Part shown: piece after piece, positions 53,024 through 61,281 of the stretch
How the letters are laid out: the number at the start of each line of letters is the position of its first letter
Position numbering within the stretch: position 1 is the stretch's first letter
NCBI RefSeq assembly: GCF_025398315.1
Contig: NZ_JAODOQ010000001.1
Coordinates: forward strand, 3,534,001 to 3,598,000
DNA from: Shewanella phaeophyticola
GTDB taxonomy: Bacteria > Pseudomonadota > Gammaproteobacteria > Enterobacterales > Shewanellaceae
DNA: 64,000 nt
Direction: 5' to 3'
Made by a program: the position numbers and the translations under genes
Notes under the pieces: model-generated
Databases searched by the model: none
What the model saw: the letters and a program-made list of their open reading frames with translations, nothing else
Told to the model about the DNA's origin: nothing

Positions 53024-54199
53024 TTACAGGTAATAATCTTTTAACGGTGGGAAGCCATTAAAACACACCGCCGAATAGGTGGTGGTATAAGCACCTGCGG
53101 TTAACCAATACATGCGATCGCCAATGGCTAAATCGGTTGGTAAACCATAGCTGTAATGCTCATACATAATGTCAGCACTGTCACAGGTTGGATCGGCAAT
53201 AACACACTTATCTAACTCACCTTTACGATCGGTATAGATAGGGAATTTAATTGCTTCGTCCATGGTTTCAATTAACCCTGAGAACTTACCCACATCAGTA
53301 AATACCCAACGTTCTAGTGCGGTATGTGATTTACGCGAAATCAATACCACCTCAGACACCAATACTCCGGCATTAGAAATTAATGAACGCCCTGGTTCAA
53401 GAATGATTTCTGGCAATTCATCACCAAAATCTTCTTCTAAAAAGTGCTTGATTTGCTGTGCGTAAACACCAAGCTCATTGGTTTTATCCATGTAGTTAGC
53501 AGGAAAGCCACCGCCTAAGTTGATCATCTTCAGTACTATGCCGTGCTCTTCTTTTAAACGGTCATAAATACTTTTTACTTTACCAATAGCGGAGTCCCAC
53601 GCGCCAATATCGCGCTGCTGTGAACCAACATGGAACGAAATACCATGTGGTTGTAAGCCAAGCTCTTTTGCCAATACCAGTAGGTCATAAGCCATTTCAT
53701 TTTGGCAACCAAACTTACGTGATAAAGGCCAATCAGCCGTGTGTGTGCCTTCAGTTAAAATACGCACATATACTTTTGCACCTGGTGCTTCCTCAGCAAT
53801 CATACGTAAATCGGCTTCCGAATCAGAAGCAAACATGCGTACCCCTTGCTCATAAAAAGAGCGTACATCAACGCGCTTTTTAATGGTGTTGCCATAACTG
53901 ACGCGATCGGTTGATACGCCAATAGAAGTTACCATTTCAAGTTCATAGATTGATGCGATATCAAAGTTCGATCCTTTGTCACGCAGCAAAGTCAAAATCT
54001 CTTTGGCCGGATTTGCCTTAACCGCATAATAAACGTTTGCGAAAGGAAAATTCTTAACCATGTCATCGTATTGTTTCGCAATGATTTGGGTGTCAATAAC
54101 TACAAATGGCGTTGGCTTATCTTTAGCAAATGCCTCAATGCGGTCAAACGTGTCCTTGTCATAATAATCTGCAACATCAATCGATTGAAATTGGCTCAT
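53024..54199 (-). CDS. Ornithine/lysine decarboxylase, PLP-dependent alanine-racemase-fold type
   Basis: A group IV (eukaryote-like) decarboxylase that makes putrescine or cadaverine. The ATG at 54199 follows AGGAGG and gives 391 residues. PLP binds Lys61 in YYAVKANPAKEIL. Other sites are ISFHVGSQQRDI, the Gly-rich NLGGGFPANY, LEPGRSLISNAGV, and the substrate Cys in DPTCDSADIMYEHY near residue 335, with ITAGAYTTTYS-like LTAGAYTTTYS at the end. The DPTCDSAD sequence is that of ODC/LDC enzymes, not carboxynorspermidine or DAP decarboxylases. Ornithine versus lysine preference cannot be read. An upstream extension of 59 codons is not supported. Confidence 0.88.
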   Translation of the reverse strand: MSQFQSIDVADYYDKDTFDRIEAFAKDKPTPFVVIDTQIIAKQYDDMVKNFPFANVYYAVKANPAKEILTLLRDKGSNFDIASIYELEMVTSIGVSTDRVSYGNTIKKRVDVRSFYEQGVRMFASDSEADLRMIAEEAPGAKVYVRILTEGTHTADWPLSRKFGCQNEMAYDLLVLAKELGLQPHGISFHVGSQQRDIGAWDSAIGKVKSIYDRLKEEHGIVLKMINLGGGFPANYMDKTNELGVYAQQIKHFLEEDFGDELPEIILEPGRSLISNAGVLVSEVVLISRKSHTALERWVFTDVGKFSGLIETMDEAIKFPIYTDRKGELDKCVIADPTCDSADIMYEHYSYGLPTDLAIGDRMYWLTAGAYTTTYSAVCFNGFPPLKDYYL

Positions 54200-54756
54200 T
54201 AGGCCGGTGCCTCCTGTTAGTTGGGCAATATATAGTGCGTTTTGGGGTTTGTAAAAACATGCGCAGTAAACGATATTTTCAACCAATACGCAACGAATTT
54301 TTATGCAAAAATTATACTTTTTTATTCTTAAATAAATATCATTAAAACTCAATGACCTATTTAACCCTTGTGTCATTTGTATACAGAGTTAAAACACGTA
54401 AAAAGTATAGACGCTGTTCAAAAAAAAGAGCCTAAAACTTGTTGTGTTTTACCCTACCACTCTTAGCCGTTTACCTATCAGCAACTTTAGCGACATAGGC
54501 ACGAGCAAGAGTTTGAGTCATTAACACTGTGAATGGTCTAAAAACGGAGGTAAATCAATTGATTTTGTTTAATTGAGGTTTGATAAGGTGAGCGCTTCGT
54601 TTGCAGCGATAAAACGGCAACGCTCAAACTCAGTGATAGGGTATATACCCAATGGGAAAATACTTAAAATAGAATATTTAACCGCTCAAAAAACCGATCG
54701 GCTATATGTATTTGTAACCTCAACCGTTGAAATTAGCATTTAGCAGGATCTGAAGC
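54200..54756. other. Non-coding gap upstream of the decarboxylase
   Basis: I see no gene, RNA gene or repeat in these 557 bases. CGGAGGTAAATCAATTG near 54545 looks like a ribosome-binding site, but only a five-codon frame follows. The decarboxylase promoter is expected in the first 150 bases, which are AT-rich. Confidence 0.5.
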
Positions 54757-55130
54757 ATAATACCCTCTCTTACTGTTATTGGTTGCTTTATCATCAATCA
54801 ATATGGCTCATTTGAAGCAGTGTTGGGGGGTTGTGACACAGCCCCGAAGGGCGAATTTATCAGAGTGGTCTTCTTTCTTAGCTTTTCTTAACGTACGACT
54901 GCATGGATGCAGGAGGTAGAGCAACGCAGGAGCAGTTGCCGACGACTGCATGGATGCAGGAGGTAGAGCAACGCAGGAGCAGTTGCCGACGACTGCATGG
55001 ATGCATGGATGCAGGAGGTAGAGCAACGCAGGAGCAGTTGCCGAGCACGACTATGTCTTCAAAAGGCTGCCTCGAATACCTCACTGATCATTTTCGCTAA
55101 AAGAGCACATTCTAATGCGGATTGGTATAA
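54757..55130. mobile_element. MITE-like element, copy 3 (three internal hairpin modules)
   Basis: The right end reads inward TATACCAATCCGCATTAGAA, then TGTGCTCTTTTAGCGAAAAT, almost the same as copy 1 in the opposite orientation. The left end near 54757 (ATAATACCCTCTCTTACTG) is a poorer match. Three tandem copies of the 47-base module begin CTGCATGG at 54899, 54946 and 54993; the third has an extra CATGGATG inserted in its hairpin. TGTGACACAGCC and GAAGACCAC-like segments are shared with copy 1. No transposase is encoded. Short frames within it are shadows. Confidence 0.72.
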
Positions 55131-55380
55131 ATGCTTAAAATCCCTAAAAATGTCATTACTTATGTGAGATTAAGCATATTTTTATCAAAAAATGCGATTT
55201 TTTATGCAAACAAAGCTTAAAAAACTATCATTCGAAAGTTTTATTGCTATAGTAGCTTTTGTGAATTTATAAATTAACGCTTGTAAGTTCTCAACTTTGG
55301 GCTCGTTAAGCTAAAATCTAATGAGGTAAATAGCTTAGCTACCATTTTCAGCAATCCAAATGACTTAGGTGAAAAGGATT

Positions 55381-55639
55381 ATGACTCAGGTCGCATACCA
55401 GATAAACGATCGTCGTAACAAGGAAGTACTAAAAAATGATGAACACTGGGATTTAACGACAGCAGATCAAAAACTCGCATTGTATGATTTGCATCGATTT
55501 GGATATCGCCTACTGTTTGTTCGCAACATGCTCACATGGGCCTGTGGCCGTTATTAGTCAACAAGATGATATCGCTGCGATTTATGCCGATGGTGAAGTA
55601 GACCTTCGCCCTAAAATTACTCTGCGCGAATACCACTAA
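55381..55639 (+). CDS. Small conserved-looking protein of unknown function, frameshifted
   Basis: The ATG at 55381 follows GGTGAAAAGGATT and reads MTQVAYQINDRRNKEVLKND, then HWDLTTADQKLALYDLHRFG and YRLLFVRN. A spurious stop follows; with one extra base removed at about 55526-55530 the frame continues CSHGPVAVISQQDDIAAIYA and DGEVDLRPKITLREYH to TAA at 55637-55639. The result is an 85-residue soluble protein. I do not recognise the family. The coherent reading in both frames and the following terminator support a real gene. Confidence 0.65.
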
Positions 55640-55654
55640 GCAGTTGCAACAAAT

Positions 55655-55689
55655 AAAAAACCTACGATGAATTTATTGTAGGTTTTTTT
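55655..55689. terminator. Bidirectional terminator
   Basis: AAAAAACCTAC pairs with GTAGGTTTTTTT around a 12-base loop, between the small gene and tpm. Confidence 0.87.
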
Positions 55690-55710
55690 GTGCCCTGTTG
55701 TTTGTCATTG

Positions 55711-56366
55711 TTATTTGCGAGTCAACTTATATACCGCTTCATTTAACCAAGGCACCTGCTTATTAACAAAGCGAGGGTTGTCGGCAAGCACATCGGTACA
55801 CTCGAGTAATTCGACGGTAAAATAGGGGGCTAAGTGAGTTTCAACCCAATTTGGGCTGACAGCAAACGGGGGCGCTTTAAGGTATCTTGTGGATAATCGA
55901 GTGTAATCAGCAAACCACTCACATTCGCGGGGATCAGTCTTGCTAAGGCAACCGCATATTGTTGGCGCATCGCTTCTGGCCATGCAATCAATGCGGCTCG
56001 ATCATAAAAACCACCGATATCAGCGGTTAACGATTCTGGTAATGTAAAAATATCGCCTTGATAAATCCTAACTTCGTCTGCACAAAAAACATTATGTTCT
56101 GCGATTTGCTCGACCTGACACGGTAAGTCGTTTTCGTTAAAAAACTGCTCAACCGCTAATGGATTTAATTCACAACCCAATACGCCATGACGTAGTTCAG
56201 CCAGATAACACATGTCTAGTGATTTACCACACAATGGTACAAACACACTGCTGGTTTCTGCTATTGCCAAACCTGGCCAGTATTTAACAAGAAACGGGTT
56301 AACCTGTTGTTGATGAAAACCAATTTGTTGTAATTGCCATTTTTGATGCCAAAAGCTCGGTTCCAT
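55711..56366 (-). CDS. tpm: Thiopurine S-methyltransferase, frameshifted
   Basis: This is an S-adenosylmethionine-dependent methyltransferase of the TPMT family, which in bacteria act on thiopurines and on tellurite or selenium compounds. It starts [20 protein letters not shown]. The cofactor motif is [20 protein letters not shown], then [13 protein letters not shown]. After [10 protein letters not shown] the frame fails at 55876-55878, where one base of an A-run (coding strand) is missing; the next frame reads [20 protein letters not shown] and ends VYKLTRK. Reconstructed length is 218 residues, exactly the family norm. Confidence 0.93.
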
Positions 56367-56433
56367 GATGCTCTCTTTAGTCTATTAACCAATATTGCAG
56401 GCTACTTTAAAGACTAAAAAAAACAGATGCAAC

Positions 56434-56781
56434 TTATGCCTTGCCATCCAAGGTCGATTGCACTTGTCTTAACCAGCGGCAATTTTCACACTGACATTTA
56501 CGGCGCGACATATGATGAGGGCTCAAATTAGAATCAATAAAATCGACGGCTATCAACAATTGCTGTTTAAGCTCTTCTACAGATTTCATTTCTAATGCGA
56601 CCATTTCATCATTATGATTAATCCATAGGCACTCTTCACCTTGATGGCAGGTAATGCATTCTTCATCACTGTGATTAAAAAACACAGCATGAGGGCAATG
56701 AGTCACTTCCATCGATTGTAAAATTCGAGAGCGCGGAAAATGAAATAGCGGAATAAGTTGTGCTTTATCAATATTAGGCAT
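56434..56781 (-). CDS. Cysteine-rich small protein of unknown function
   Basis: A 115-residue soluble protein with nine Cys. Two groups stand out: VTHCPHAVFFNHSDEECITC with HQGEECLW at residues 26-53, and RRKCQCENCRWLR at 94-106. The spacing suggests structural metal (zinc or iron-sulfur) binding. The CITCH segment matches a haem c attachment motif, but no signal peptide is present, so haem c is unlikely. The family is not recognised. It stands alone between tpm and the divergent kinase gene. Confidence 0.6.
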   Translation of the reverse strand: MPNIDKAQLIPLFHFPRSRILQSMEVTHCPHAVFFNHSDEECITCHQGEECLWINHNDEMVALEMKSVEELKQQLLIAVDFIDSNLSPHHMSRRKCQCENCRWLRQVQSTLDGKA

Positions 56782-56953
56782 AGCAACCTCTGCTAAAAGC
56801 GTTAAGTGATCTTATTGTTAATACTACCGAGTGTTGATTAATTTTGATTTGACGTAGGTCAAGGTTTACATATCGTATTTTTTTAGATAGGAAGCGCTTG
56901 CCGCACGAGCGTTAATCAAGGTTTAATGGAGAGATAATTAAAAAGGGGTTACC

Positions 56954-58771
56954 TTGCAAACACCAGAGCTACAGCACTTTTACATTAACGAAGAACAGTC
57001 TATTTACTTACTAAGTGCCAATGATGCGCGCAAGCATAAGGCGTGGGTTCGCTTGTGTAAGCAGCAGCTGAGTAAGCTGGGATATCAGCAAATCGAATTT
57101 ATTGGTAAAGGGGCTTACGGTTTTGTATTTGCCGGCGTTAACGAATACGGTCAGTCTCATGTATTTAAGTTTTCACGAGTTAACTTACCGCAAAGTGTTC
57201 AAGATAGGCTCGAAGAAGAAGCCTATATGCTCAGCCAGGTTAAACACCCCAATGTGCCTAGTGCCATCAAGTTTGAGCGTGTCGGTAGGCAAGGTATTCT
57301 CGTTATGGATCGAGCGCACGGTGAAGATTTAGATAAAATCTGCCTGCGTATAGGCGCATTACCGCCGGTGATGGTGGTGAGCATTGCAAGGCAATTAGCC
57401 AATATTTTGTATTATTTGCGCAAAGGCAAACCGCTGGTACACGGTGATATTAAGCCATCAAATTTAGTGTATGACATAGAAACAGACAAACTGTCGTTAA
57501 TCGATTGGGGCTCGGCCGTATTTGCCCAGCGCGATGAACATAACCGTGCGGTAGATGATAATGTCATGTCGTTGTTGTCAAGCGACCAACAACACACCAA
57601 TGCACGCATGGGCGATGTGTATTTTATTGGTGAAGAACAACTCAGTGGCGCATTATCAACCCCAAGGTTTGACGAGCAAGGTGCCGCTGCAACCTTATAC
57701 GCTTTAGCCTCAGGGCAAATCAGTCGTTTTGGCACCAAAGTGATTCCGGCCACCAGCATAGGTTTGCCCATCGAACTCGCCAAAACCTTAGATGCAATGC
57801 TGAGCGATGATGAAGCGCGGCGCAAACTGGCTGGCGATTACTTTTTAACAAGCTTTCGTCACAGCTATCGCATGCATCTGCCTATTTTACCTGAACCGCC
57901 ATTGGTTCCCGACATTCCTCTATGGGCACAGCCGCGCTCAAAAACAGTTGAAACAGTCAGTTACAGCTCACGTAAATCATTTTTAAAAGAGCACAATAGC
58001 CAAGACCCCGTAGCCAAAATGGATGACATACAATTAGAAAAGTATTATCGCAACTTTATGGTGGGCATGGCTGACACCGAAAAGGGCTTTATTGCCGCAC
58101 TCAGTCGGCTGGCACAATACCCGATTGTGGGCGGCCTAGTCATCCACTGGCAAGAAACCGGGGTGTTTATTGACTCAAACCTGGCCTTTTACGACCCAGA
58201 TTGTAAAGCACCATTAACCCTGGCGGTGAATAACATGGTGACCATGGCTCGGGGAATTAAACGCATTGGGGTATTTAAAGCCTGTTTTTTTAACGCCAAA
58301 GACACCTTGCATTTAGAGCGGAAAAGTACCGAACATGAATACACCATCACCGGGGAATTACAGTTACCATTTGAAGTCGGCGATGTGCCAACGTTAGAAG
58401 ATAAATCTAGGCTTCATTCATATTTTGAAGACGGTAAAGATCCTGAAGAAAACCTCGAATTACCGCCCGAGATTATGACCGAATTGGCCGGCCTTAACCA
58501 AATTCACCACACGGGTTGTATTATTTTTGAAGCTCTGCCTAACCATCTAAAAATTCACAGCTATTTACGACTATTAAACCCACGAAAACAAGCAGCGTTT
58601 CGTGCATGCCTAGACAGAATTATTGCCCATGTGAATAAGATTCAGGGACACGGCATTGCAGGCTTTATGAAGCTACCTTATCGAAATACTCGTCAATTTA
58701 GCCATTTAGATCGCAAAGCAGATCGCTTTTACCCTAAAAATCCCAAAGCCTTTGATCAACACCAGCAATGA
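56954..58771 (+). CDS. Divergent serine/threonine protein kinase-like protein
   Basis: A 605-residue protein with an N-terminal eukaryote-like kinase domain (about 45-300). The glycine loop is IGKGAYGFVFAGV (50-62) and the ATP Lys is K72 in HVFKFSR. The catalytic loop is HGDIKPSN (163-170), with HGD for HRD, keeping Asp165, Lys167 and Asn170. The metal motif is DWG (184-186) in place of DFG. The essential residues are kept, so activity is plausible. The C-terminal 270 residues (from about 330) match nothing I recognise and have no membrane helix. Start is a TTG at 56954 after AAAAAGGGG. Confidence 0.78.
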   Translation: MQTPELQHFYINEEQSIYLLSANDARKHKAWVRLCKQQLSKLGYQQIEFIGKGAYGFVFAGVNEYGQSHVFKFSRVNLPQSVQDRLEEEAYMLSQVKHPNVPSAIKFERVGRQGILVMDRAHGEDLDKICLRIGALPPVMVVSIARQLANILYYLRKGKPLVHGDIKPSNLVYDIETDKLSLIDWGSAVFAQRDEHNRAVDDNVMSLLSSDQQHTNARMGDVYFIGEEQLSGALSTPRFDEQGAAATLYALASGQISRFGTKVIPATSIGLPIELAKTLDAMLSDDEARRKLAGDYFLTSFRHSYRMHLPILPEPPLVPDIPLWAQPRSKTVETVSYSSRKSFLKEHNSQDPVAKMDDIQLEKYYRNFMVGMADTEKGFIAALSRLAQYPIVGGLVIHWQETGVFIDSNLAFYDPDCKAPLTLAVNNMVTMARGIKRIGVFKACFFNAKDTLHLERKSTEHEYTITGELQLPFEVGDVPTLEDKSRLHSYFEDGKDPEENLELPPEIMTELAGLNQIHHTGCIIFEALPNHLKIHSYLRLLNPRKQAAFRACLDRIIAHVNKIQGHGIAGFMKLPYRNTRQFSHLDRKADRFYPKNPKAFDQHQQ

Positions 58772-58779
58772 CAACTATA

Positions 58780-58808
58780 AAAAACGCGATCATTAGGATC
58801 GCGTTTTA
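58780..58808. terminator. Bidirectional terminator between kinase and metalloprotease
   Basis: AAAACGCGATC pairs with GATCGCGTTTT around ATTAG, just after the kinase stop. Confidence 0.88.
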
Positions 58809-58835
58809 TCTTTAACTTATGGCTATAGCTACAGG

Positions 58836-61232
58836 CTAAATTGGCGAGCCCGGTGGCATGGCAACAGGCTGACTAATCAAGCGAAACTCAGGCTGTTCTA
58901 CACCTTTCATAATGCCTTTATATAACCAGTCATAATGGGCTGATTGATAGTCACTACCGCGGTTACTGCGGCGTTTTAACTGTTTGACAATATAGTCAAA
59001 CCGGGCGACTAACTGGGCTTTGACTTCAGGGGCAGTCTTTTCATCATGATATGCCGCTAACATGGCATCAACCACCACAGTATTGACACGCATTTGGATT
59101 GCCAGCTCTGAACCATTCGGTAAATCTTGATACAAACTGGCCGCCGCAAGTTTATCGATAAGTTTAACCACCGACAGCTGCGTGCTATCTTCCATATAAG
59201 CCTGATTAACACGATTTAAACGCTCGGGCGTTAATATGACACTGACAATATGGCGACTTAACATTTCGGCCATGGTGGCCGGGTCGCTCACCACGCCAAG
59301 ATTTGAGCCAAAGCTTTCGCGGGTTTTGCGGTAATTTCCTGCTTTGGGCACCAACGCCTGCACCACATTGGTGGGGATAACCAAGCTACGGCTTTGTAAG
59401 CTGTTAAGCAGTGTATCTAAAGCGGCAAGCTGCATTTTAGGAGGCACATAACTCCAGCGCACACCTGAGCCTACTTGTTGATAGCTATAATCAGCACCAC
59501 CAATCCATTTTACGGCAGCTTCTATTTGATAACGCGTCAGTAAATAAATAGGCACAAATACATCAGCAAGCTCGCCTTTAGGCTCTGTGGCCAACAACGC
59601 ATCTGAATTAAACTCAGCAATGGCTTTAAGACGCACGGTTTCTAGGCGCTTTAATTCAGCTACTGCATCATTACCCCTATCCCATAGACTTGCGTATGCA
59701 TGGCTTGCGCTTGCTTGACGAGAGTCCGCTTCGCCAATATAACGAAAACCACTCTCTAATGTCGATGCCAATAAACTGTCTGTTTGAGTTGGCGAGCCAT
59801 ATCCAAAAGCAATAGTGTATTTGTCCCATTCGCCAATGCCTTCACGGTAAGGCTGGCTAATATCAATGTGGTCGCCTTCAATGCTGGCGTATGGATGAGG
59901 ATAATCCATTACAGAGGCATTGTTATTAGTTGATGCGGCGAAGTTATGATCTAAGCCAAGCGTGTGGCCAATCTCATGTGCTGCTAACTGCCTAATACGT
60001 GCCAGTGATAAGGCCATTGCGGCTTCGCTTGCAGCTTGACGATCAGGCCAACCTGCGGTTAATCCGCGGGCAATAAGATGGTCTTGGCGAACCCGTAAAC
60101 TGCCTAGCGTCACATTACCTTTAATGATTTCTCCGGTGCGTGGATCGGTCACCGCTGCACCATATGACCAGCCGCGAGTTGCACGATGCACCCATTGGAT
60201 CATGTTATAACGCACATCTTGCGGATCTGCGCCTTCTGGCAATAATTCCACTTTAAAACCATCAATAAAGCCAGCTGCAGTAAATGCATCTTGCCACCAA
60301 CGTGCTCCCGTTAATAACGCACCCCGTATAGGCTCAGGTACGCCTGGATCAACATAGTACACAATCGGTTCAACCACTTGGCTAGGTGCATCACCAGGGG
60401 TGACTTTTTGTAAACGGTGTTTACGTAAATGACGTTGTACGTGAGGTTGGTCAACTGCGGCAGAATAATCGATATATTGATCCGACAAATAACCACTCAT
60501 TGGGTGATAGTTGCGAGGTTCAAATCCCTCATCTGGAAGTTGCACAAAGGAATAACGTAAACGCACAGATAAAAACTTTGCGTCTGGAGTCACTTCGGCA
60601 ACCTGTTTGCCTGCCTTACTGGTGTTGAAGGTTAAATTAACGTCGACATCGGCATTGCGCTCGAACGATTTAATCCCCTCAGGTAAAATAACTGAACGTT
60701 GTGGATCTAAGTAATATTGGCCTTGTTTTCTGGCTTCAAGTACGTCGGCCACACCGTGTAAATCATTAATCACTAAGTCATTAATGGCAACAATGGCTTT
60801 TTTGCCTTCAACCAATTTGCCGCGCCATAAAATGGATTCAGCAAAGGCTTGAGTGACAGCTTGTTGCTCAGCGACATTATCACTTGAGGCACGATAATCG
60901 GTATTAAGCTGTTTGAGGATTAAATAAGGCTCATGTTGCTCAAACTGCACCATGCGTGTCCGTCCTAATTGGCCTCGGTCTAACCCAATATCATTAGAAC
61001 CCACTCCATGGGGTAAGCTTGTGAGCATTAAAAAAGGCTGATTGAGTTTATTGGCCTCGAGATACAATTGACCCGCTTTGGCATCATAAAACAGGTTAAT
61101 AAAACCTTCGGCGGTTTGTGCCTGCTTTATAATTTTTTGTGCTGGATCGCTAGCGGCAACCGCAACGTCTGAAAGGAATGTTGCTGGCGCGATGGCCAGC
61201 AAAAGTGCCAATGGAATACTGCGGCGGATCAT
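58836..61232 (-). CDS. Secreted zinc-dependent metalloprotease (DUF5117/DUF4953 type)
   Basis: A 798-residue exported protein. A signal peptide (SIPLALLLAIAPATFLSDVAVAA) is followed by a DUF5117-like region (FINLFYDAKAGQLYLEANKL, NDIGLDRGQLGRTRMVQFE). The zinc site AAHEIGHTLGLDHNFAAS lies near residues 415-432, the HExxHxxGxxH of metzincins, followed by the Met-turn-like ASVMDYPHPY. The C-terminal third is helical. This family is common in Shewanella and Bacteroidetes; substrates are not known. Single-gene unit, intact. Confidence 0.87.
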   Translation of the reverse strand: MIRRSIPLALLLAIAPATFLSDVAVAASDPAQKIIKQAQTAEGFINLFYDAKAGQLYLEANKLNQPFLMLTSLPHGVGSNDIGLDRGQLGRTRMVQFEQHEPYLILKQLNTDYRASSDNVAEQQAVTQAFAESILWRGKLVEGKKAIVAINDLVINDLHGVADVLEARKQGQYYLDPQRSVILPEGIKSFERNADVDVNLTFNTSKAGKQVAEVTPDAKFLSVRLRYSFVQLPDEGFEPRNYHPMSGYLSDQYIDYSAAVDQPHVQRHLRKHRLQKVTPGDAPSQVVEPIVYYVDPGVPEPIRGALLTGARWWQDAFTAAGFIDGFKVELLPEGADPQDVRYNMIQWVHRATRGWSYGAAVTDPRTGEIIKGNVTLGSLRVRQDHLIARGLTAGWPDRQAASEAAMALSLARIRQLAAHEIGHTLGLDHNFAASTNNNASVMDYPHPYASIEGDHIDISQPYREGIGEWDKYTIAFGYGSPTQTDSLLASTLESGFRYIGEADSRQASASHAYASLWDRGNDAVAELKRLETVRLKAIAEFNSDALLATEPKGELADVFVPIYLLTRYQIEAAVKWIGGADYSYQQVGSGVRWSYVPPKMQLAALDTLLNSLQSRSLVIPTNVVQALVPKAGNYRKTRESFGSNLGVVSDPATMAEMLSRHIVSVILTPERLNRVNQAYMEDSTQLSVVKLIDKLAAASLYQDLPNGSELAIQMRVNTVVVDAMLAAYHDEKTAPEVKAQLVARFDYIVKQLKRRSNRGSDYQSAHYDWLYKGIMKGVEQPEFRLISQPVAMPPGSPI

Positions 61233-61281
61233 AAATTATCTCCCTGTTGTGTTTATCCTGCTTTCATTAATATCAGTGTTT

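Noticed and set aside
54808..55100. ORFs on both strands in MITE copy 3 rich in Cys, Ser and Ala
   Set aside because: They are translations of the 47-base module; the same strings appear in copy 2 in other contexts.
56620..56660. Cytochrome c haem attachment motif (CITCH)
   Set aside because: No signal peptide or membrane anchor; the surrounding Cys pattern fits a structural metal site better.
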